A stretch of DNA of 64,000 nucleotides from Symbiodinium natans (lineage: Eukaryota > Sar > Dinophyceae > Suessiales > Symbiodiniaceae). The notes below the pieces were generated by a model that was given only the letters and a program-made list of their open reading frames with translations, was not told the origin of the DNA and searched no databases. Positions within the stretch are counted from its first letter, which is position 1. Every line of letters starts with the position of its first letter. A program made the position numbers and the translations under genes. The DNA lies in contig CAJNDS010000014.1 of the NCBI GenBank assembly GCA_905221605.1, positions 711,420 to 775,419 on the forward strand, in the 5' to 3' direction. This document shows, one piece after another, positions 52,901 to 61,000 of the stretch.

Positions 52901-54344
52901 GCCACAACATGTTTTCAAGCCTCGACCTCGACCCACAAGTTCTACCGCACTGTCGTCCTTGCCGTTTCGGTTAGTTGCAGTTTGGGCAGGGTGGGCTTCT
53001 ATACCCCCCTTATACCCTACCTCCCCCCCATAATTCAGGCTATTTAGGTATAGTTAAGCCTAATGTAGGTTATTTAAGGGGGGAATCTAGGTCATAGACC
53101 TTATGGTACCCTTACCCTACCCCTGGATGCTTGACAGTAGGAGCGCCATCCCATGGACACGAGCGCATGTGGGCACCACCGAACCTCCGTGTCGCGATGC
53201 GTTGATGAGACTCGCGTCCTGTTCTTTTTTGCCATTTATATTTTGCGTTCTGAACTCCCACAGACTGAAGCCCAAGCCGGAAGTAAGCCGGAGCCGCAAA
53301 CTGGCGCAACGGAAACATGGGAGAGCTAGCATGTCTTAACAAACCATCCACTAGATCCAGGAGTAACCTAGGAATGCAAGGGGTGCCCTTTTTGGTTTTG
53401 GATTATAACTGTGGATCCTAATCCATCATTTTTGCCGGTAGAGGTTCCCCCCAAATTCTGCTGGCCTAAACCCTATACCCTGAACCCTAAACCCGAAACC
53501 CTAAACCCTAAACCTGAGAAGCAGGTGGTGAATGATGCGGTCTTTTCGCCCGACGGCCAGAAGGTCCACCAGCTTCGGGAAGTCCCCTTGGGTTAGTCAA
53601 AGTGGTCGAGATAAGTTTGGGGTTTAGGGTTTAGGGTTTAGGGTTTAGGGTTGAGGGTAAACGTGGCAGCTGCGTTGGCAGGCTCTTGAACGGGTTAGCT
53701 TCGTACACTGGATCTACAGCTGGAGGGGCCTTAACGCAGGGGCTTAGGGATCTAGGGCCTTGCTAAACCCTAAACCCTAAAACCCTAAAGCCCTAAAGCC
53801 CTAAACCCTAAACCCTAAACCCTAAACCCTAAACCCTAAACCTTAAACCTTAACCCCCAAACCCTAAACCCTAAACCCTAAACCCTAAGTTCTAAACCCT
53901 AAACCCTAAACCCAGGTTCCAATTACGAGAGCCTCACTTGGGGCACCTACTTGCGGGGTTTTCGCAGAACAAACGGCCACCCTTAACGACTGATATTCCT
54001 TGTTGTAGGGCCCTAAACCCTAAACCCTAAACCCTAAACCCTGATCCCTGAACCCTGAACCCTAGACCTTTCCCCAAAGAAAGGTAGCCCTATGTACGTA
54101 GTCCTGGCCTATTAAGTTCACTCGGAGCCTTCAAGTTAGAATATAGAGTACGGTCCCGATTGCAACGCATGAATACCCCAAACACTAAACCCAACCCACA
54201 AACCCTAGACCCTAAACCCTCAACCCCCCACCCTCCACCCTAATCAAGGGACATTGGATTGGAGTCTCCGGGCTAAGCTGGGAAAGGTGCTGTTGGCCTC
54301 CGCCAGCGACAGCCTCCGCGTTTTCGGAGCCCATGGCCCCAGCA
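43991..54344 (+). CDS. WD40-repeat protein gene, many half-blade exons
   Basis: Ordered + strand islands read as WD40 pieces: 43,991-44,048 (GEVRAARFSPDGKMVLT), 44,972-45,067 (GDGLAALWAASSGQRIATLD), 46,835-46,910 (GHLDTVKSVDFSPCGQM), 47,522-47,548 (VMCRIWDN), 47,862-47,908 (AVTASADGTARAWVEA), 49,790-49,850 (GHSKAIGSVKFSP), 50,301-50,394 (GHGVEFGCATRSSKAW, weak), 51,443-51,510 (GDRILTASAFDGTARLWEV), 52,691-52,830 (GHSWVSCGSEASG, weak), 53,519-53,563 (KQVVNDAVFSPDGQK) and 54,278-54,344 (GKVLLASASDSLRVF). Strand a-b pieces (G-H...F-S-P-D-G) alternate with strand c-d pieces (T-A-S-x-D-G-T-x-R-x-W), as expected for one beta-propeller split inside blades. Exons begin after (C)AG|G or TGAG and end at AG|GT or at the G-strand array. 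Nearly all introns are telomere-like arrays. Such proteins act as scaffolds; no partner can be inferred. Exon phases are not all verified, and some pieces may belong to a second gene. Confidence 0.6.
44740..44970 (-). repeat. C-strand array with CCCGAAA block then CCCTAAA
   Basis: CCCGAAA units give way to CCCTAAA and CCCTCAA units just before the WD40 exon at 44,972. Confidence 0.94.
45069..45160 (+). repeat. interstitial array (TTTAGGG)n
   Basis: Directly after the WD40 exon at 44,972-45,067. Confidence 0.96.
45360..45830 (+). repeat. degenerate G-strand array, TTTGGGG/TTTCAGGGG/TTTAGGG
   Basis: Long, diverged G-rich array. The GLGFG-rich frame across its 3' end is repeat-derived. Confidence 0.88.
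45525..45570 (+). repeat. 46-bp dispersed element, copy 2
   Basis: The partner of 16,032-16,077 (40 of 46 identical), here inserted within a G-strand array. Confidence 0.75.
46030..46192 (+). CDS. possible Cys-rich exon
   Basis: An array-free island reading CRSKCDCCQGYGHGSKACLK, then more Cys (VCESFKW, YCGRCVRLHK), up to a TTTAGGG array. The Cys/His spacing hints at zinc binding but fits no finger I know. It could be part of the WD40 gene or separate. Confidence 0.35.
46241..46331 (+). CDS. exon of an unrecognised acidic protein
   Basis: Between two G-strand arrays, ending CCTAG|GTTTAGGG. It reads DDPSAEEASTSVDGVRNCWN and NELEPNPPAP. May belong to the WD40 gene as a linker. Confidence 0.4.
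47755..47833 (-). repeat. interstitial array (CCCTAAA)n
   Basis: Upstream of the WD40 exon at 47,862. The interval 47,330-47,460 is a CCCCTAAA octamer array. Confidence 0.95.
48020..49260. other. degenerate G-strand units and unique sequence, no gene seen
   Basis: G/T-rich degenerate repeats at both ends and an array-free middle (48,120-48,780). It would be intron if the WD40 gene model is right. Confidence 0.5.
49950..50298 (-). repeat. longest regular array, (CCCTAAA)n
   Basis: About 350 bp of CCCTAAA units with only a few variant or shortened units. It ends at the 50,301 island. Confidence 0.97.
50770..51390. other. array-free sequence, no convincing gene
   Basis: C-rich and unique sequence. 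A 30-codon frame from ATG 50,827 is possible, but nothing else supports it. Confidence 0.4.
51545..51712 (+). repeat. long regular array (TTTAGGG)n
   Basis: About 165 bp of perfect units directly downstream of the WD40 exon at 51,443, then degenerate units to about 51,900. Confidence 0.97.
52485..52675 (-). repeat. C-strand array with CCCTGAA/TCCTGAA variants
   Basis: The left half mixes CCCTAAA, CCCTGAA and TCCTGAA; the right half is clean CCCTAAA before the TTTCCCAG acceptor at 52,690. Confidence 0.94.
53765..53912 (-). repeat. interstitial array (CCCTAAA)n
   Basis: Between the last two WD40 exons. Confidence 0.94.
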
Positions 54345-54609
54345 GCTCACACCCAAAATGCCTAAACCCTCAGCCCTAAACCCTAAACCCTAAACCCAAA
54401 ACCCAAAACCCTAAACCTTAAACCCCAAACCCTAAACCCTAAACCCTAAACCCTAACCCTAAATCCTAAACCCTAAACCCTGCACCCTTAGCCCCTTACA
54501 CCCGTAGGCCTTTAAACCCTTAAACCCCAAACCCTGCATGTAGCGGTCCCCATGAGCCGGCGTCGGGCTCAGACTGGGCTTTATAGGGTTTGAGGGGTTT
54601 AGGGTTCAG

Positions 54610-54736
54610 GGCTAGGGTTTAGGGTTTAGGGTTTAGGGCTTAGGGCTTAGGGTTTAGGGTTTAGGGTTTAGGGTTTAGGGTTTAGGGTTTAGGGTTTAGG
54701 GGTTTCGGGTTTAGGGTTTAGGGTTTAGGGTTTAGG
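54610..54736 (+). repeat. interstitial array (TTTAGGG)n
   Basis: Regular array after the last WD40 exon. Confidence 0.95.
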
Positions 54737-55039
54737 CTTGGAGGATTGCAGGGATGATTGGGGGCTTGAGGGCTTAAAGGTTTAGGGTTTCATGTTTCGA
54801 GTTGGGCGGATGGGTTCTTCTTCTTGGGGCTGCTTCTTGTTGTGGATCCAACCGCTAAACCCTCAACCCGAAACGCGGCTCTTGACGAAGGTGTGTGTGG
54901 GGGTTATAAGTTATAGGGCCTGGACGCAAATTTTGTGTGGCCTTGCGGCCCTAGACCCTAAACCCTAAACCCTACTAAACCCTAAACCCTAAACCCTAAA
55001 CCTTAAACCCTAAACCCTAAACCCTAAGTCCTAAACCCT

Positions 55040-56770
55040 AAGTCCAAGAAACCCTGAAGCCGAAAAGCTCCGACACCATGGCCCCAAGGCTGAGGATGGC
55101 GAATGCGCCACGGTCTCAGGGGCCACATAGGGGAACCTCTGACTTAAGGGGGTTCTGTGGATGCCCTCTATATGATTATGACTATTAAAAATCAATATCT
55201 TGGAGCCTTTAACAACCTCAACAAGATGCAATAATATGTTATAAAAGTGGAATTAATGCGAAAGTACACATCATGCAAATACATAACAGAACAAATATGT
55301 AAACACGAAGTAGCAATATGTATATACATATATATATATGTATATAAACACAAATCCATTTTTAAATTCCTTCCTGCAGCCTGCACTAAAGCTACCTGGT
55401 GTGGAGCCATCCTGCCGTTTTCAGACAGGAAGTTACGGATACTTCGCCGCAGGCTTCTGTCGCGGGACTCTCCGCGGAGTTCTCTGGGAGTAGGCACCCC
55501 CAGGGATACTCGGCGGGACTCAATGGGCGGGCTTCTCTTGGGGTATGTGCTCCAAAGATACTGGGCGTGTCTCACTAGGGATGGCATGAGAAAGCGATAG
55601 GCACCGTTTAGCCGCCCAGAACAACTTCAGGGTTCTCAAGGGCCGGCCTCTTGCTTGCCGCCCTCAGGATTCTGCAAGTCCTCCAAGGCTGCTGTCTGCC
55701 ACACACAAGCTGCTGCTTTGCAATCTTGCTGCAGCGTTTATGGCCCTCGTGCTCCAGAGGGTGCCAGAGTTCAGAAACACGCCTGAAACTTCGCTTTGCC
55801 CTCATCGACGGCCCACCGCTTCTGCTCTTCATACCTCTGACCTCGCCTTTGGCAAAGAAGCCTTGACAAATAGGTGGTCGGCGGGAGCGAGGCTACGTTC
55901 CTGTGTGCATCCAAGCTGCCGCGGCCTTAGCTCAGCTACAGCAGCTGAGCATCCTTCGCTGTGATGTACGACCCAAGTCATGTTTGGGTTCGACTTCACG
56001 GACACCCTCAAACTCGGCAGTTTTGCTGCTGCGAGACCGGAGTCAGGTGACGGGGCAAGAGCAGGAGTGCCGACGTAGTTTGAAGATGGCGTTGCAGAGC
56101 CTGGAATGCAGTGCCGAGATGACAGTGACCGCTTGCTGCCGTTGCAGCTACTGTTCAAACGATGAGAATAGAGGAATTCGCGTAAGAACATGCTGAACGA
56201 AGCGAAATGAAGAATGACGGCGTCCGTCCGCGCCGCGGCAAGCTAGAGCTGGGATATAATGATTTCTCGCTGAGGGGTTGAGGGGAAGGGTTATGCTTTC
56301 CTCAGAGTACGGGGCGCTACATTTTTGTCGTTGCAGAAAGCGGCGTGCGCTAGCGTCCAACTCATTCTGAAAGCAGCCCTGTCAGACTCGCAACCGATGC
56401 TGGGCCCCAGCCGTCGCGAGACCTACTTGCCCGTGAAGACTCTGAGGTCCTCGAGCCATGCGCGGAGAACCTCCTATTGATTGGGACTTTGTGTCTTACG
56501 AAAAGCAAGAGCAGGGAGATCGGGGCAGATGATTGTCGGGAGATCTGGCTCAGCAGTCTCCAGACTTGTGCTGCCAAGGCCGTCGTGACGAGATTATTTT
56601 CAAGGACCAAATTCCAGGTGCAAGTTCCAGGTGCAAGTTCCAGGCGCAACGTGCTCGGTTTTCCCGAGACAAGTCGGGCAGCTTTGATGCACCTTTCCGG
56701 CATGTCTCGCCGTTGGCTTTGGGCCTCGGGTTTGCGTCCGGAGGCAGGGTTCGGGTGTGAGTTCAGCCAA
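55040..56770. other. mostly unique block with several short frames, gene content unresolved
   Basis: Array-free for 1.7 kb. Overlapping frames on both strands reach 70-130 codons (for example + 55,903-56,196 with AAAALAQLQQLSILRCDV, and + 55,375-55,600). None has a recognisable domain. TTCCTGCAG|C at about 55,379 and GTTGCAG at about 56,335 are possible acceptors. A 13-bp unit (CAGGTGCAAGTTC) is tandem at about 56,614-56,652. Confidence 0.3.
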
Positions 56771-56773
56771 GGC

Positions 56774-56855
56774 CCTAAACCCTAAACCCTAAACCCTAAA
56801 CCCTAAACCCTAAACCCTAAACCCTAAGCCCTAAACCCTAAATCCTAAACCCTAA
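56774..56855 (-). repeat. last telomere-like array of the window (CCCTAAA)n
   Basis: Regular units. No further array occurs between here and 64,000, a sharp compositional boundary. Confidence 0.96.
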
Positions 56856-56999
56856 ATGGCTTAGTCCGGTGGGCACTCCAAGGACCAGGCCCAGGAGACC
56901 GGGCGGGACACCGGGCGAGGAGGCAAGGAAAGCCAACAACCCGCGCCCAGGGGGTAGAATAAACAGAACGAACTAAATAGATGAATAAATAAATAAGTA

Positions 57000-57190
57000 C
57001 AAATACACATATAAATATGAATACATATATATACATACATACATACATACATACGCGTGCATATATATATATATATATAATACAGAACAATAAGTGCATA
57101 ATGAACAAACAAATAAAAAACTAAATAAAAAAATATATATATATATGTATCTATATATATATATATATAGATATGTATGTATATAGGAGA
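57000..57190. repeat. TA, CATA and related AT-rich microsatellites
   Basis: Clustered (TA)n, (CATA)n and AAATAAA runs between the last array and the giant ORF. Confidence 0.9.
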
Positions 57191-57493
57191 TAGGATCCTC
57201 AAACCAGCCGCGTGCCGGGTCGACGGTGGAGGATGACAGGGTTTGAATTGAGGGCGCAGGGAGGGCAAGCGAAGAAGCTTACATGTCAAAGTGCTTGAAA
57301 ACTCAGACACGAAGCCACGACGTTCGGAGCGAAGATTCCAGCAGCTTCGACGGCGTCAGCTTTCGCCGTTGTGAACGTAGCATGTAGGTATCTTGTTGTA
57401 CGAAGATTTCTTGATTTCCTCGACGCTTGGAGATGGGGAGTGGAGAAAATCCTTCAACTTGAAATGTTCCTCCTTGTATTGGCAGTCCTCAAT

Positions 57494-57557
57494 AGCGATT
57501 CTAGTACCCCCTATTATAATCACTATTAAGGACTGTTAGAATAAGGGGGAACATCCC
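57494..57557 (+). repeat. dispersed intron element, copy near the giant ORF
   Basis: Resembles 18,681-18,752 (TAGTACCCCCTATT ... GACTGTTAGAATAA ... GGGGGAACATC). It is the only member seen outside the array-rich part. Confidence 0.6.
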
Positions 57558-57750
57558 AACCTTCAACCCGAAAGCCCTAAAAGGACAAAAATGGGGATTT
57601 TTGGCACTTGAGAAAGGAGGCGGGAAGTGGAAAGCCGTGAGCCCTAAAAGATCATGGCCCGGAACGGGTTTAGGGTGCGGAGCTGCAATTGGTATTGTAG
57701 AAAGGAGTTAGTGTTGGAAGTTGGAAGGGTTAATGAACCCGGTAATCGTA

Positions 57751-57761
57751 TTTGGCTCAAG
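57751..57761 (+). other. probable dinoflagellate spliced-leader relic
   Basis: TTTGGCTCAAG equals the last 11 bases of the conserved dinoflagellate spliced leader. The preceding GGTAATCGTA is a plausible decayed form of the rest. It lies on the coding strand just 5' of the giant intronless ORF, immediately before an in-frame ATG (57,762). A genomic spliced-leader remnant is the accepted mark of a cDNA that was reverse-transcribed back into the genome. Confidence 0.55.
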
Positions 57762-58028
57762 ATGGGCTTGAACAGAAAGCCACAAGTTCAAAAAGTAGTG
57801 CCTGGGTTCTTAGGGTTTGGTAAGGGTGTGGATTCCTTCCCCCTTTCCTTCCCCCCTGGGTTGCTCTTATCCGTGTTCTTGGTTGTTTCTTGGTTCGATC
57901 TGGGAAATATAAGTTCAGGGCGATTAGGGGAGTTGATTTCCTTCCTTGGTTGTCCCCCCGTAGGTTATGAGCCCAAATTAGGTTCCCTGCGGTTAAGTGT
58001 TCTTTCAAGGTTTTGGGATCAAGAAGCA

Positions 58029-61000
58029 ATGCCTTCTCCGAAGCGATGGCTCCAACTTGCCTCGGATGGTGGACAAGATGGTGGAGCTGGAAATGGTGCA
58101 GCTGAGTCTCTGGGTGAAAGATCGGTGTTGGAAGAGGTGATTCCCGACGCTGAAGTACATCTGGAAGAGGCCTTGGTTGCAGAAAGCCCCAATGCGGGTA
58201 TGAATCCCAATAGGGATATGGTTAGCAATGCTGAAGCTGAAGGACGTGCTGTTTCTGTACCGCCAAAGCCTGGTGAAAAAAGGAACTGGGATGCGACTGG
58301 TGGCATAGATCGTGAAATGGAGGTGACTGTTTTACGAGTGTTACACAAACACGGGTACCAGCCGTCGTCTTCGACTTCGGGTCGAATGGTAGACCAAGAG
58401 TCTCAGACCGATCTGATTGGAGAAGTGCTACAAGCGACCAGGAGGCCGTTGAACAAGATCAAAAAGGGTCCATCTTCGAGTTCCCAAGGTGGTGGAAGCG
58501 GTCACAAACAGAAGGGTGCGGACGGCTTTGAAGCTGCACCTGCTGCTGAATACGCCATGGGGGAGGAGGAGATCCTACAGATGGAGGCTGAACGGTTGCG
58601 ACAGCTGTCAGAAGAAGAGGACGAGATGCGACAGGTTTCTGAAAGGGACGGTTTTCGGAAAGACGAGCATCTGATCCAAGCGTGTGATGGCACAATGTGG
58701 GAATTGCACCTCCATGAAGATGGGAGACAATATTATTACTGCCTGGATACGCACGAAACCAAGTGCACATTGCCGGTGGTAGGTGAAAAGGTGAAGAGTG
58801 ACGAGGTGGTTGGGTCTCCTTTGGGCAATGAGCTGGAAATGGAGGCGGCACTGGATTCTTCATCCTCTACTCCGAAGACTGAGTCTACGAGGGCATTCCA
58901 GGGTAGTGTAAATAGTTTAGGTGAAAAAGATTTTTCCTCTACTATCAGGGATAGCGGTCCTAGGGCTGATGGTGACGCCCCGACCCCGGGTTCTCCTGAT
59001 GAGGAAGGGATTCCTGGGAACCAAGCCAACATCGCTGGAGCTCAACACCTGGATCGGGAAGAAACAGAAGCGCTTTCTGAGGGTGGGGCAGCGATGGAAT
59101 TGGTGGATCCAGAAGAGAAAATGCCCAATGAGGTGATCGGAACTGTGTCGGCTGCAGAAGAGCGAGTGGTGGATGTGGTACCTGTTGTTCAGGAAGGTGG
59201 TCCTGGAGATTCGGAGGATGGAGAGAAAAAGTTGTGTGTTACGACTGAGGAGGTCTCTTCGTTTGGTGCCAAGAATTCTGCCATTCAAGGGGAAAAAGAA
59301 GCTTCTGGAATAGCTGGAGACACGGATGATCTGAAAAATGAGGCCTGGAGCGCCAATGATGCGCGGGTTGATGCGCCAGATATTACCTGGAGTGCGAAGG
59401 AAGCACGGGTTGAGGTGCATGTGGTGGTACGTTCCACGGGCGACTGCAACAATGGGGCGCAGGTCTCCGCAGCAGCTGATGATGGAGGTTCACAGGTGGA
59501 CGCACTGGTGCAACCTGAAGTTAGCAGCGAGGAACGAAATGACAAGGGCTACACCGGAGCCAATGAGGCAGCTGTGGTCAATGATGGTGGAAATTCTCCT
59601 TTGGAGGCCATGGAACCAAAGGAGCCTGCGGTGGAAGAAAGCGTGCCTGCCGCGGATGATCGACTCAATTGCCCTGCAGTGGAAGAAGATTTGCCTGCTG
59701 CAGAAGGTGAGACAGAGGACTCCAATGATGGGTCCACTCCCATGAAGGGAGAAGCGTTGCCGTCTGGAAGTTCAGCGGAAGTCGACACCGAGCGAACTAC
59801 AGCAGATGAGGCAAAGCCGTTGGCGGAGAAAAAGGGAGGTCCTGAAATCCAGGAGCACAAAAAAGATGAGCTTGTGGGACTCGTGGAGCAGGACGAGCAG
59901 TGTGACCCAAAGGTGAAGACAAAGGATGCGCCAGGAGCCGATGATACAGAGATGGTTTCTGAAGAGCGTGTAAAGAAAGTGCCCCGAGCGGGAGCCTTGG
60001 AATCACCTGGGACACATTGCTATCAAGAGGGAGATGAGATCATGGGTCTGGTGCGCTGCATCAATGGGTATGGAGCCTTTTTGGACCATGGGGATATGAA
60101 TGTATTGATTCCTGCAGAAGGGAACAATGCATATCAGTTCAAGTTTGGTGATACTGTCAATGGAACAGTGAAACGAGTGGAAGATGATGGTACCATAATC
60201 TTGGACACCTTTCTGGTTTTGGAAGAGGACGTGGAGGACTCTTCTTCGACGCTGCGGAAGTGGAAACCCAGCGGCTGGAGTACGTGGTGGACGGATTCAT
60301 GGTATGCTGGTCAATGGTACCAAGATTCCAACGGTCAATGGGACTGGAAACAGGAGGAAGAGCAATCCGATGAAGAGCTTGTGGTACAGGAGTTGTCCTC
60401 TGAAGAACGAGAAGAAAGGCAACTTTATGGAGAAAAGATCTACAAAGCTCTTCTGGAGAATGGAAATGAAGAGGAAGCCTATGTTGGCAAAATTACTGGG
60501 ATGCTGTTAGGTCGGCCGATGGAAGATTTACAGGAGTGTGTTGCGGATCAGGCATTCCTCAATGCGGAAGCTCGGCGCGCGTATGGCATCTTGCAAAATG
60601 ATGGTTGGAAGCCTGATGGTACAGAAAGCACAGGCTTGGGGAAGTTAACCACTTTTTCCCGAAAACAGTACCACAACGCGCTTTTCGAACTGGCATGCAG
60701 AAAAAGGAGATTTTCTCGACCAGTTGTGGGTGAAGCGGTGGCAACGGTGCTGAATCAAGGGGAAGATGAGTTTTGGAACGCGCTTTGGTTGGACACCAAG
60801 CTATTTTTGCAGGAGCTTGATGGTGCAGTGCAATCCATGAGCAAAAGGGAGAACAAGCCAATGGAAGCCTACATGGATCCTGACCAGTACAAAAAGGCTT
60901 ACATGACACCAAAGACGGTGTTGTCACCTGGTTACAGCAAGCTGTGCAGGTTCTTCAATAAGGGAAGGTGTCGCAATGGCGATGGGTGTCCCTATGAGCA

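Noticed and set aside
53103-53351. Overlapping frames of 71-79 codons on both strands
   Set aside because: No recognisable motif, and neither strand is favoured; inside a WD40-gene intron.
108-56855. A true chromosome end
   Set aside because: Arrays are short, interrupted, in both orientations and interleaved with exons over 57 kb. A terminal telomere would be one long array in one orientation.
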